Part shown: positions 1 through 11,270 of the stretch, piece after piece
Layout: every line of letters begins with the position of its first letter
How positions within the stretch are numbered: position 1 is the first letter of the stretch
Assembly: GCF_002028545.1 (NCBI RefSeq)
Contig: NZ_MWPQ01000005.1
Coordinates: 62,001 to 126,000, forward strand
Reading direction: 5' to 3'
DNA from: Nitrobacter vulgaris
GTDB taxonomy: Bacteria > Pseudomonadota > Alphaproteobacteria > Rhizobiales > Xanthobacteraceae
Length of the DNA stretch: 64,000 nucleotides
Translations under genes and position numbers: made by a program
The notes under the pieces: model-generated
Seen by the model: the letters and a program-made list of their open reading frames with translations, nothing else
Databases searched by the model: none
Told to the model about the DNA's origin: nothing

Positions 1-150
1 CACCGCCGTGCCCTTGTCCAGCAGCGCCAGCAGTACATCGGTGCGGCCCTTGTAGCGGATGCCGGCAGCGGCGGTCGCGAGGCGCACGCCCGCGATTTCG
101 GGCATATCGGGGATATCGGTCGGGGCGAGGGGAGAAATGCCGGTGGACAT
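1..150 (-). CDS. argJ: Glutamate N-acetyltransferase / amino-acid acetyltransferase ArgJ, N-terminal part
   Basis: Only the first 50 codons are inside the window; the gene runs off the left edge. The reverse-strand translation begins [10 protein letters not shown] and continues through [20 protein letters not shown], the typical N-terminus of ArgJ. ArgJ transfers the acetyl group from N-acetylornithine to glutamate in the cyclic arginine pathway, in the cytoplasm. The gene lies downstream of, and in the same direction as, the parvulin gene, separated by about 160 bp that hold a palindromic repeat. The identification rests on a short stretch, but the match to the conserved N-terminal motif and the argJ - parvulin - secA order typical of this family agree. 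Confidence 0.85.
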   Translation of the reverse strand, partial: MSTGISPLAPTDIPDMPEIAGVRLATAAAGIRYKGRTDVLLALLDKGTAV

Positions 151-180
151 GTGTGAGGCCTGTCGACAGCAAATTTCGTC

Positions 181-271
181 GTCATGGCCGGATTTATTCC
201 GGCCATCCACGTCTTTCTTGCGTTGAGCGGATTCCAAAGACGTGGATGGCCGGGACGAGCCCGACCATGAC
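181..271. repeat. Long intergenic palindrome
   Basis: Two 18-base arms at 199-216 and 236-253 are perfect inverted copies (CCGGCCATCCACGTCTTT and its complement) around a 19-base loop. The outer flanks GTCATGG (181-187) and CCATGAC (265-271) are also inverted, so the whole element folds as a long hairpin. It lies between the parvulin gene and argJ. Palindromes of this kind are common between genes in Bradyrhizobium and Rhodopseudomonas genomes (from memory, not searched). Confidence 0.8.
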
Positions 272-312
272 GATTGTCAATACTATCGGTTTCAACGACG
301 CGACAGCGGATT

Positions 313-1233
313 TTATTTCTTCGCTGGCGTTTTGCCGTCCGCGGGTTTGGCAGAGTTGGCCTTGTCCCCGCTTGCATTCGCGGGGTGGGCTGGCTTGTCC
401 ATACGCTCGACCTTGGCGGCCTCGCGCAGCTTGGTGACGTATTCCGCCTGCGCCTTTCGTGTCACAAACTGCTCGACTTGCGGCTTTACCTCATCGAAGT
501 CGGGGGCCTTGCGGGCGCGCTTTTCCTCGACCTTGATGATGTGCCAGCCGAACTGGGTTTTGATCGGGTCGGAAATCTTGCCGGGCTCCAGCGCGAAGGC
601 GACCTTTGAAAATTCCGGTACCATCTGCTCCTTGGTAAAGAAGCCGAGGTCGCCGCCGTCGGAGGCGCCGGGATCCTTGGATTCTTTCTTGGCGAGTTCG
701 ACGAAGTCTGCGCCCTTCTTCAACTCGTCCTCGATCTTCTTGGCCTCGTCCTCTGTCTGCACCAGGATGTGGCGCGCATGAACCTCCTGTTCGCTGGTGA
801 TCTGCTTGGAGGCATCCGCATAGACCGTCTTCATGGCATCGTCGGTGATCGCCGCTTTAGCTTGGGATGCCAGCAGTCGGTCCATCAGCAGGCGGTCGCG
901 GGCGAAGGCGAGCCGTTTTTTGAACTCCTCGCTGTTTTCAATTTTCTTTTCTTCTGCGGCCTTGGCGATGATCTTCATGTCGATAAGGAAAGACAGCACA
1001 TTCTCCTGCTTCGCCGCCGGATCCATCTGCGCGAGGCTCGGACCCAGTTCCTCCGTGGCAAGATTAACGTCGCTCTGGTGGATCTCGGCGCCGTTAACTT
1101 TTGCCAGCACGGGATCCGCATCGGCGTGGAGCGGCGTGCCGACGAACAAGACCGCGGCCAGGCAGCCGCCGAGAGCGGACGACGCCAGGCGAACGCGCAG
1201 ACTATATTTTGTTGCGGGCAATGAGATGGTCAT
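313..1233 (-). CDS. Exported parvulin-type peptidyl-prolyl cis-trans isomerase
   Basis: Predicted 306-residue periplasmic foldase. The chosen ATG at 1233 is preceded by an AAGGA ribosome site and gives an N-terminal signal sequence (hydrophobic LASSALGGCLAAVLFVG, cleavage near HADA). A SurA/PrsA-like N-terminal helical region follows, then one rotamase domain with the classic motifs ARHILVQTE, GGDLGFF and FGWHIIKV. The C-terminus is rich in Lys, Ala and Pro and probably disordered. An upstream in-frame extension to 1479 exists but lacks a signal-like start. The family isomerises proline bonds in exported proteins. The neighbouring secA, transcribed divergently, encodes the export motor. Confidence 0.9.
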   Translation of the reverse strand: MTISLPATKYSLRVRLASSALGGCLAAVLFVGTPLHADADPVLAKVNGAEIHQSDVNLATEELGPSLAQMDPAAKQENVLSFLIDMKIIAKAAEEKKIENSEEFKKRLAFARDRLLMDRLLASQAKAAITDDAMKTVYADASKQITSEQEVHARHILVQTEDEAKKIEDELKKGADFVELAKKESKDPGASDGGDLGFFTKEQMVPEFSKVAFALEPGKISDPIKTQFGWHIIKVEEKRARKAPDFDEVKPQVEQFVTRKAQAEYVTKLREAAKVERMDKPAHPANASGDKANSAKPADGKTPAKK

Positions 1234-1621
1234 GGGATCCTTGATCTCCAGGAGGAGGATGTGGGCGGACACTCGCTCAATCGTGGGTTCTTGGCAATGC
1301 GAAAACTCTGTCAAAATCATGAACTCCCAGACCGGCGGACGCTGCCGCTTTTGTCGCAAACGCTTCGGATCGGTGCTCCGGCCACCGTTGACAACCCACG
1401 GGGCCGGCCATATTTCTGCCGGACGGTCGACGGCAAAGGCGGGTTCTGGCTGTGCTTTTGCGATTGAACCCCGGGTCACCGAATCTCAACCCATATGCGG
1501 ACGCTCGGCTTTCGGGACTTACGGCCCTGATGCGTCACGATGAGTTGAGTTGATAGGCGGCTTGTGCGGTGGTTGCGAGGTTCGCTGTGCAGAACCAAGG
1601 CGAACTTTCGGGTTCGGACAC

Positions 1622-1693
1622 TATAGCGTTCTCGAGCGGGATGACCGGTCGCGTGAAGCAAACTCGTTGCCGCTTCTGATCCATCAGAAGCGG
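1622..1693. repeat. Intergenic repeat, family 1 (copy upstream of secA)
   Basis: Contains the family core ATAGCGTT-CTCGAGCG-ACCGGT-GCGTGAAG, followed by a perfect 11-bp hairpin at 1670-1693 (CCGCTTCTGAT / ATCAGAAGCGG). The same sequence, longer, occurs after secA (4658-4756) and, reversed, after aroB (10929-11030). This copy lies in the secA leader, about 60 bases before the start codon. Confidence 0.75.
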
Positions 1694-1752
1694 AGGGTTC
1701 AGGAGACTACCCACATGGCTGCAACGGCGAACCGCGAAGACAGGAATTTGGG

Positions 1753-4614
<2,862 letters not shown>

Positions 4615-4657
4615 AGCCCTCCCGACGCGGCTGTCATTCCAGCCGGCGAGAGACCTC

Positions 4658-4756
4658 GAGCGTTTCGAGCGAAGTGGATACCGGTTCGCGTGAAGAACGC
4701 GTCAGGTTTAAATTATAGAGCTACGCTTTTGATTCTGTCAGAAGCAGAAAAGCTCT
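4658..4756. repeat. Intergenic repeat, family 1 (copy after secA)
   Basis: About 100 bases. They align, in the opposite orientation, with 10929-11030: both contain TTTCGAGCGAAGTGG, CCGGTTCGCGTGAAG, TATAGAG and a hairpin built on CGCTT..GATTC..TCAGAAGC. It lies between the convergent genes secA and the L,D-transpeptidase gene, where it could act as a bidirectional terminator (inference). Confidence 0.8.
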
Positions 4757-4808
4757 TGAGGCCTTCGTCGCCGCGCTCGGAATAACACCTGTCCGACAGG
4801 TCTGGATA

Positions 4809-6329
4809 TTACCGGGAGACCGAGAAGCGGCTATCGAACGAGTTCGATGACGCCAACGGTGCTGCGCTCGGAATCGAAGCCGTCGCGGGAGCGTCGACTG
4901 CGGGCTTGAGCGGGGGCCGCGCGGTTGCGACGTGTTCTGGCTTAGCTCCCTTTTTAGCCGTCTTCTCTGCCGTTTTGGGTGCTGTGTGCTTCTCCACGGC
5001 CGGGCGAAGCGGAACGCTGCGCGCCGGAGTTGCCGTCTTTGGCTTGGCCGAAGCAGACTCTTTGGGTTTGGCCGAAGCCGAAACAGGTTCCTTGGTTGTG
5101 GCGGTCGTGTCGGCGTCTCCGAAACCTATCTTGCGGGCAAGATTGGTGAAGATGCTGTTCGGCTTGGAGGGGGCTAGCAAAGATGACGACGGCCTTGTCG
5201 CGTCGGCCTCCGGTTCGTAGGAGGTCGCGACTGTTGCTGCTGCCGAATTGCGTGGCGGGTTGACGGTCGGTGGAATGGTGCCAGGCGCCGGCGAAAACGC
5301 CGTGGTCTTCAGGCCGGGTTCCACGGGATCTGAAAGCCCCGTCTGACCCTCGGGCAGCTTGGCGGCGAACACCCGGTTCATGCCGCCGTCGATTCCGGTG
5401 TTGAGCTTGGCGACCGGCGATCCCTTCGAGATCAGGTTGGCTATTTCGGTATTGTCGCGCTGCTGCTTCTCGCGCACCGCGCTTGCGATCTCGTCAGGCA
5501 CCGCATAGGCCGGACACTTCGCTGAGGCGTTGAACTCAAGCGGCCTGACGGAGCCGGTCGGGGGCGCCGGATCAAACACGTACTTATGCTCGCAGAAGGC
5601 GACCTTCGGCTCTTGATGCGTGGCCTCGAAATGATCGTTGCCTTCCTTGATCATTTTCCAGAACGGCATGTTCGGGTTGTTGCGATGCTTCGCAAAGTTT
5701 ACGGGCGTCATGCGGAATGGATAGGCCTGGAACTGGAAGGCGCGCTGACCGCCGAAGAATGACTCCCGTCCGATTGCGTAGATTTCGGCGATCTGCTCGT
5801 CGGTCATGGCGTAACAGCCGCGCGAGGAACAGTCGCCATGCACCATCAATTCGGAACCAGTATGACCCAGCGACTTGTCGTAGGCGTTGGGATAGCCGGT
5901 GTTGAACGAGAGGTAGTAGGCGGAGCGCGGATTCATCTGCGCCGGCGAGATGCTGTAGAATCCTTCCGGAGCCTGACGATCCCCCTCGCGTGTCTTCGGG
6001 CCGAGATCGCCGGACCAGCGGCAGATCGGGTAGGTCTTGAGTAAGGCGAACTTGCCGGACCGGTCCTGCTTCCAAACCTCGAGTTCGGCCTCCTGCTTAA
6101 ATAGCCGGATCAGGATCGGCGATTGCAGTTCCATGTCCTTCGCGGTCATGGCGGTGACAACCTTGGGCGGCACCGGCTGGTTGGCCTTGGCGTTGCTCGC
6201 GAGTGAGGCGTCGTCGGTGTTGCAGCCGGCCAGAAGCGCACCGCCCGTCAGCACGGCAAAGGTCACGATCGCGCGAGCAGCCGAGCGATTAATCAAAGCA
6301 AAGCTCCGCAAAGGACGGGCAAGCTGCAC
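4809..6329 (-). CDS. YafK-like L,D-transpeptidase family lipoprotein
   Basis: 506 residues. The N-terminus has a hydrophobic segment ending in the lipobox LLAGC (Cys near residue 36), so it is probably a lipoprotein. A YkuD/YafK-type catalytic domain spans roughly residues 70-210 with the active-site pattern HGDCSSRGCYAM, where the second Cys should be the nucleophile. The family cross-links peptidoglycan peptides or attaches or cleaves lipoproteins on murein; which of these applies here cannot be read from sequence. The C-terminal ~200 residues are low-complexity, rich in Ala, Pro, Lys and Thr, and probably disordered. The gene is convergent with secA and stands alone. Confidence 0.85.
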   Translation of the reverse strand: MQLARPLRSFALINRSAARAIVTFAVLTGGALLAGCNTDDASLASNAKANQPVPPKVVTAMTAKDMELQSPILIRLFKQEAELEVWKQDRSGKFALLKTYPICRWSGDLGPKTREGDRQAPEGFYSISPAQMNPRSAYYLSFNTGYPNAYDKSLGHTGSELMVHGDCSSRGCYAMTDEQIAEIYAIGRESFFGGQRAFQFQAYPFRMTPVNFAKHRNNPNMPFWKMIKEGNDHFEATHQEPKVAFCEHKYVFDPAPPTGSVRPLEFNASAKCPAYAVPDEIASAVREKQQRDNTEIANLISKGSPVAKLNTGIDGGMNRVFAAKLPEGQTGLSDPVEPGLKTTAFSPAPGTIPPTVNPPRNSAAATVATSYEPEADATRPSSSLLAPSKPNSIFTNLARKIGFGDADTTATTKEPVSASAKPKESASAKPKTATPARSVPLRPAVEKHTAPKTAEKTAKKGAKPEHVATARPPLKPAVDAPATASIPSAAPLASSNSFDSRFSVSR

Positions 6330-6594
6330 CCCAAATTCATGGCATCGTGCCCCAAGCCATTGAATAAAATATTATCCTTAAGCCTCCGAGCCCGCAAGCC
6401 AAGTGGAACCGAACAAGATGAACTACGACTTCGAGTGGTGAATGGAGACTAAATATTCCGGACGGGGCTGAATTAGGGCGGCTCAGCGGCTTCCGGAACC
6501 AAAGCCATGGGATTTGCCGGGAGCCGAACCCGGTCACGACAATTGGAACAAGGCACAGATTCGTGTCGCCGAAACGTGGGTAAAGCGCTGGTGC

Positions 6595-7557
6595 TCAGCC
6601 CAGTTTACGCCCGATTTCGAGGAATTTCTGGCGGCGCTGCTTGCGAAGCGAGTCGCGGTCGAGAGTACGCAGATCGTTCAACGCATCGGCGATAGCGTCT
6701 CCGGCAAGCGCGACAGTGGCGGCGGGATCGCGGTGTGCGCCGCCCCGCGGCTCCTTGAGGATGGTGTCGATCACGCCGAACCGCAGCAGATCCTGCGCGG
6801 TGATTTTCATGTTGGTCGCTGCTTCTTGTGCCTTGCTTCCGTCGCGCCAGAGGATAGACGACGCCGCTTCCGGCGAGATCACGCTATAGATCGCATGTTC
6901 CAGCATCAAAACGCGGTTTGCGGTGGCGATCGCGATGGCGCCGCCGGAGCCGCCCTCGCCGATGATCACGGCGATATTGGCGACGCCGAGCGACAGGCAC
7001 GCGTCGGTCGAGCGCGCGATTGCCTCGGCCTGGCCGCGCTCCTCGGCGCCGATGCCGGGATAAGCTCCGGCGGAATCGACCAGCGACAGCACGGGAATGT
7101 CGAAACGGTCGGCCATATCCATCAGCCGGACCGCCTTGCGATAGCCTTCCGGGCGCGCCATCCCGAAATTGTGCTTCAGCCGGCTTTCGGTGGTTGCGCC
7201 CTTCTCCTGTCCGATAACGCAGATGCTTTCGCCTCGGAAGCGGCCGAAGCCGCCGATAAGCGCCTCGTCCTCGCCGAACTTGCGGTCGCCGGCCAGCGGC
7301 GTGAACTCGGTAATCAGCCCTTTGACGAAATCAGAGAAGTGCGGCCGCTGCGGGTGCCGTGCCACCTGGGTTTTCTGCCAGGGAGTCAGGTTGGCGTAGA
7401 GATCCTTCAGAGCCTGCGCGGCCTTCTCCTCGATACTGGAAATCTCCTCGCTGATGTCGCTGCCGGAGGCGGCGAGCGCACGGAGTTCGTCGATCTTGGA
7501 GTCGAGTTCGGCGACGGGTTTTTCGAAATCGAGGTAGCTACGCATGGGATCGGGCAT
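6595..7557 (-). CDS. accA: Acetyl-CoA carboxylase carboxyltransferase subunit alpha
   Basis: 320 residues, full family length. AccA pairs with AccD to transfer the carboxyl group from carboxy-biotin (on AccB) to acetyl-CoA, giving malonyl-CoA for fatty-acid synthesis. Diagnostic segments are MRSYLDFEKPVAEL near the N-terminus, the RPHFSDFVK segment, AYPGIGAEERGQAEAIARS, and the glycine-rich IIGEGGSGGAIAIA oxyanion loop. The first ATG gives MPDPMRSYL; a second ATG four codons on is also possible. The gene stands by itself, downstream of xerD on the same strand but 237 bp away. Confidence 0.97.
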   Translation of the reverse strand: MPDPMRSYLDFEKPVAELDSKIDELRALAASGSDISEEISSIEEKAAQALKDLYANLTPWQKTQVARHPQRPHFSDFVKGLITEFTPLAGDRKFGEDEALIGGFGRFRGESICVIGQEKGATTESRLKHNFGMARPEGYRKAVRLMDMADRFDIPVLSLVDSAGAYPGIGAEERGQAEAIARSTDACLSLGVANIAVIIGEGGSGGAIAIATANRVLMLEHAIYSVISPEAASSILWRDGSKAQEAATNMKITAQDLLRFGVIDTILKEPRGGAHRDPAATVALAGDAIADALNDLRTLDRDSLRKQRRQKFLEIGRKLG

Positions 7558-7794
7558 TCCAGCAGTATAGAGACGAAGGCGCGGGGAGGCGAAATCTATC
7601 GATCGAATAGATAAAAGTCTTTTTGTTCAAATATTTAGAAAGCGGGTGAGGTTGGGGGCCCGATGGCTGGTTAGGTACAGTTGGGCGCGAGCGCTCTTTC
7701 GCGGCTGATGGGCGTTAAGTCAAGGGTGAAGCGGAATACTTGAAGTCAGGGTCGGGTCGCGATGGTTTCGATGGCGTCTGCGCATGAGCGCCGG

Positions 7795-8754
7795 TCAGGC
7801 CTCCGCCAGCGGGTGCAGGTCGCGTACCAGGCTTTTCAGGCGCTCTTCCACGACGTGCGTATAGATTTGCGTGGTCGAGATGTCGGTATGGCCGAGCAGC
7901 GTCTGTACGATTCGCAGGTCTGCGCCGTTATGCAGCAGATGGCTTGCGAAAGCATGGCGCAGCACGTGCGGTGAGACCAGCCGGGGCGCGAGACCGGCCG
8001 CCGACGCCAGTTCCTTCAGCTCACGCGCAAAGTGCTGGCGTGTCAGGTGACCGCTTTCGCCGAACGATGGAAACAGCCATTTTGGCCGTGCTCCTGCGGC
8101 TTTGCCTGTGCCGCGCTGATCGTCCATTGCGACGAGATAGTCTGCCATCGCCTGCCGTGACGCGTTGTTGAGCGGTACCAATCGCTCCTTGTTGCCCTTG
8201 CCGCGCACCACGATCATGCGGGCATCGCGCCGTGCCGCCGACAGCGGTAGCGAGACCAGTTCGGATACGCGGAGCCCGGTGGCATATAGCACTTCAAGCA
8301 GGCAATACAGCCGCGCCGCGCGCAATCGCCGGGCAGGTGAGATGTCCGGAGATTCGGCATCCATCTTTGCGTGCGCGAGCAGGCGGTCGACATCCCCTAT
8401 CGACAGGATTTTCGGCAGGCTGCGTCCGCGTTTTGGACCCGAAAGGATGGCCGCGGGATCGTCGTTCCTGACGCGTTCGCTCAGCAGAAAACGAAACAGG
8501 TGACGCATCGCTGACAGGCGCCGCGCGACGCTTGATGACTTAAACCCCCTAAGGTCGAGGTCATTGAGATAGTCTCGTAGCGTCTGGGTGCCGGCGATGA
8601 CGAAATTCTGCCGCGAGCGGGCGAAGAATGCGGATAAGTCCTCGAGATCCCGGCGGTAGGCGTCGAGCGTGTTGTCGCCGGCGCCTTGCTCGGCCGCCAG
8701 CATGTCGAGGAACAGGGTGGCCAGCTTCGCGTCGGGGGAATTATTGGATTTCAT
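7795..8754 (-). CDS. xerD: Site-specific tyrosine recombinase XerD
   Basis: 319 residues. XerD works with XerC at the dif site to resolve chromosome dimers, under FtsK control. The N-terminal SAM-like core-binding domain starts AKLATLFLDMLAAEQGAG, and the C-terminal catalytic domain shows the full set of active residues: Arg in YATGLRVSEL, Lys in RGKGNKER, HxxR in HVLRHAFASHLL, His in LGHTDISTTQ and Tyr in IYTHV. It lies on the core chromosome next to aroK and accA rather than in a mobile element, which supports XerD over a phage integrase. A 48-codon gene of the same orientation lies 16 bp upstream. Confidence 0.95.
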   Translation of the reverse strand: MKSNNSPDAKLATLFLDMLAAEQGAGDNTLDAYRRDLEDLSAFFARSRQNFVIAGTQTLRDYLNDLDLRGFKSSSVARRLSAMRHLFRFLLSERVRNDDPAAILSGPKRGRSLPKILSIGDVDRLLAHAKMDAESPDISPARRLRAARLYCLLEVLYATGLRVSELVSLPLSAARRDARMIVVRGKGNKERLVPLNNASRQAMADYLVAMDDQRGTGKAAGARPKWLFPSFGESGHLTRQHFARELKELASAAGLAPRLVSPHVLRHAFASHLLHNGADLRIVQTLLGHTDISTTQIYTHVVEERLKSLVRDLHPLAEA

Positions 8755-8770
8755 ACCGCAGGCGTAGCAG

Positions 8771-8917
8771 CTATTTCTTGAGAAATTGATCCGGGTGGAT
8801 GGTCACCGCCATTTCCCGCGGCGTCGGGTCGACGAAATTCGCCAGCCCGAAAATCACGCCGTAGCCGATCGCACCGAGCGCCGCGACGATTGTCAGAAAG
8901 CGGAACAGGCTGGGCAT
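8771..8917 (-). CDS. Small single-TM membrane protein, 48 residues
   Basis: ATG at 8917, stop TAG at 8771-8773. The product starts MPSLFRFLTIVAALGAIGYG, contains one hydrophobic segment (about residues 5-27) and ends in a charged tail with DPTPREMAVTIHPDQF and two Lys. It is too short for most gene finders, and another reverse frame overlaps it. The clear TM plus polar tail, and its position 16 bp upstream of xerD in the same direction, make it believable. Function unknown; it lies between xerD and the divergent aroK-aroB pair. Confidence 0.7.
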   Translation of the reverse strand: MPSLFRFLTIVAALGAIGYGVIFGLANFVDPTPREMAVTIHPDQFLKK

Positions 8918-9148
8918 TTGCAGTCCCGAGCACGATATTGACCTTCAGGCGAGCGCAACAAGTACCAACATGTTCGCAAGCCAGGCGCAAGAGTCTCTGG
9001 CAACCTCCTCGACGAGAGTAGTATAGCTGGCCGGGATGAGCGGTCCCGACTTGTCGTGGGCTTGGATTCGAACGTTCGCCGCCTGGATCATGGAAGGCCG
9101 ACCGTCAAATCCACTTCAAACGTGCAATCGCGTTCCAGCAGGTGTCCT

Positions 9149-9781
9149 TTGACGTCCGAAACCGTTTCACCGACCAACGTCGGCGCATCCCCCGAGACCG
9201 CCATAGTCGCGGCGCTCGCCGGGCGGTCGCTGGCGCTTGTCGGCATGATGGGTGCCGGCAAGTCCACCATCGGGCGGCGTCTCGCGGCGCGTCTCGGGAT
9301 GCGATTCGTTGATGCTGACGCCGAGATCGAGCTCGCGGCCGGAATGTCGATTCCCGAAATTTTCGAAACCCATGGCGAGCCCCATTTCCGGGATGGTGAA
9401 GCACGCGTGATCGCGCGGCTGTTGAATGGTGGCCCGATCGTGCTCGCGACCGGTGGTGGCGCCGTGCTGCGCGAGGAAACCCGGGCGCGCCTGTGCGAGC
9501 GGGCGGTCTCGATCTGGCTCAAGGCGGACGCCGAGGTGATTCTGCGCCGGGTGAGGCGCCGAGCCGATCGACCCTTGCTGCAAACGGGCGATGCTGCCGC
9601 GACGATCGAGCGTCTGATCGCCGAGCGCGAGCCCATCTACCAGCTGGCGAATATCACGGTCGTCTCGCGCGATGCGCCGTACGAACGGATCGTCGATGAA
9701 TGCATCGGCCTGCTTCATCTCGGGCTTTGCCGCGGCGAAGTGACTGCAAAACCTGATGAGGGATTTAACACCACGCAATGA
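9149..9781 (+). CDS. aroK: Shikimate kinase
   Basis: Phosphorylates shikimate at the 3-OH with ATP, the fifth step of the shikimate pathway. The P-loop is GMMGAGKSTIGRR, followed by the shikimate-site motif FVDADAEIE, the GGGAVLRE loop and the lid RRRADRPLL. The frame is open from 9056, but the extra N-terminus looks non-coding. A TTG at 9149 (MTSETVSPT) gives a length and N-terminus like relatives; no strong ribosome site decides it. The stop overlaps the aroB start as ATGA, so the two are translationally coupled. Confidence 0.93.
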   Translation: MTSETVSPTNVGASPETAIVAALAGRSLALVGMMGAGKSTIGRRLAARLGMRFVDADAEIELAAGMSIPEIFETHGEPHFRDGEARVIARLLNGGPIVLATGGGAVLREETRARLCERAVSIWLKADAEVILRRVRRRADRPLLQTGDAAATIERLIAEREPIYQLANITVVSRDAPYERIVDECIGLLHLGLCRGEVTAKPDEGFNTTQ

Positions 9782-10929
9782 CCACTCCGCTGAAAAACCC
9801 GGACCCGATCACGGTTGACGTCGCGCTCGGTGAGCGTTCCTACGACATTGTCATCGGCCGGGGCATCCTGCCGTCGCTCGGCGAGCGAATCGCCGCGTTG
9901 CGTCCCGGCGCACGCGTCGCCGTCGTCACAGACGAATATGTTGCCACTCATTGGCTTCAGCGAACCGAGGCATCGCTTATCGGCGCCGGTCTCGCAACGT
10001 CGCGGATTGTCGTCGACGAAGGGGAGGTCTCAAAGAGCTACGAAGGCGTCGAATTTGTCTGTGAGGAACTGATCAAGGCCAGGATCGAGCGCAACGATCT
10101 TGTCGTCGCGCTTGGCGGAGGCGTGGTCGGCGATCTCGCGGGCTTCGCCGCCGCGATCGTACGCCGTGGCGTCGATTTCGTGCAAGTGCCGACCTCGCTG
10201 TTAGCGCAGGTGGATTCGTCCGTGGGCGGCAAGACAGGCATCAACTCGCCGCAGGGAAAAAATCTGGTCGGTGCCTTTCACCAGCCGATCCTGGTGGTCG
10301 CGGACACTGCCGTACTGGATACGTTGTCGCCGCGTCAGTTCCGTGCTGGTTATGCCGAAGTCGCCAAATACGGCCTGCTCGGCGATGAGGCGTTCTTCGC
10401 GTGGCTGGAAGCCAATCATGCAGGCATCGTCCAAGGCGGCGCGGCGCGCGAGCATGCGGTCGCCACCAGTTGCCGTGCCAAGGCTGCCATCGTCGCCCGC
10501 GACGAGCGCGAGACCGGCGAGCGTGCGTTGCTCAATCTCGGACACACCTTCGGCCACGCGCTGGAAGCAGCCACCGGATTTTGCGGTCGCCTTTATCACG
10601 GCGAGGGCGTCTCGATCGGCATGGTGTTGGCTGCCGAACTCTCGGCGCAACTTGGAATGATCGCGGTTGCCGACGTGTCTCGCGTCCAGCGGCACCTGGC
10701 GGCGGCGGGTCTGCCGACGCGCTTGCAGGACATCGCCGGATTCAAGCAAGAAGGCTTGGCCGATGCGGACGCGCTTATGGCGCTGATGGCGCAAGACAAA
10801 AAGGTGAAGCGCGGCCGGTTGACCTTCATTCTGCTGAAGGCGATCGGTCAGGCGGTCGTGTCATCGGACGTCGAGCCTTCGATGGTACGGGATTTTCTGG
10901 TCCGCAAGCTCGCAGACGCGCCGGCCTAG
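9778..10929 (+). CDS. aroB: 3-dehydroquinate synthase
   Basis: 383 residues, normal length. An NAD- and metal-dependent enzyme that converts DAHP to 3-dehydroquinate, the second step of the shikimate pathway. Conserved segments include VTDEYVA, the GGGVVGDLAGFAAA NAD-binding region, PTSLLAQVDSSVGGKTGIN, the metal-site region YAEVAKYGLLGD, and LNLGHTFGHALE with its metal-binding His. Start ATG at 9778 overlaps the aroK stop by four bases. A family-1 repeat with a strong hairpin begins right at its stop codon and may end the transcript. Confidence 0.97.
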   Translation: MTTPLKNPDPITVDVALGERSYDIVIGRGILPSLGERIAALRPGARVAVVTDEYVATHWLQRTEASLIGAGLATSRIVVDEGEVSKSYEGVEFVCEELIKARIERNDLVVALGGGVVGDLAGFAAAIVRRGVDFVQVPTSLLAQVDSSVGGKTGINSPQGKNLVGAFHQPILVVADTAVLDTLSPRQFRAGYAEVAKYGLLGDEAFFAWLEANHAGIVQGGAAREHAVATSCRAKAAIVARDERETGERALLNLGHTFGHALEAATGFCGRLYHGEGVSIGMVLAAELSAQLGMIAVADVSRVQRHLAAAGLPTRLQDIAGFKQEGLADADALMALMAQDKKVKRGRLTFILLKAIGQAVVSSDVEPSMVRDFLVRKLADAPA

Positions 10930-11030
10930 AGCCTTTTCGCTTCTGATGGAATCAGAAGCGAGGCTCTATGATCTTGATTTGGCGCGTTTTCTTCACGCGA
11001 ACCGGTTCCCACTTCGCTCGAAAACGCTAT
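10929..11030. repeat. Intergenic repeat, family 1 (copy after aroB), with hairpin
   Basis: Its first 40 bases hold a perfect stem CGCTTCTGAT / ATCAGAAGCG with a 3-base loop, nested in GAGCC / GGCTC. The rest is the complement of the repeat after secA. The remaining gap to 11270 shows a small GGGCGG/CCGCCC hairpin near 11055 but no gene I can support. Confidence 0.8.
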
Positions 11031-11270
11031 AGGGCGAGATGAGAAAAAGTGTGGGGCGGTTTTCCGCCCGCATAGCGCTCCAAAATATTGGAATCAATCA
11101 CGGTCATGAGTTTGGGTCGATTCGATTCAAAGTCATGAACGTGATCAAGTGTTGATTACGACGTCGCAATGTCCTTGCAGCAATTTTGATTCTGACATTC
11201 GCAGGCAATGCCTGGTGGAGGGGATGTGAATGGTCGAATCGGATAAGTTCGGCAAGGCCATGGGGCCGCA

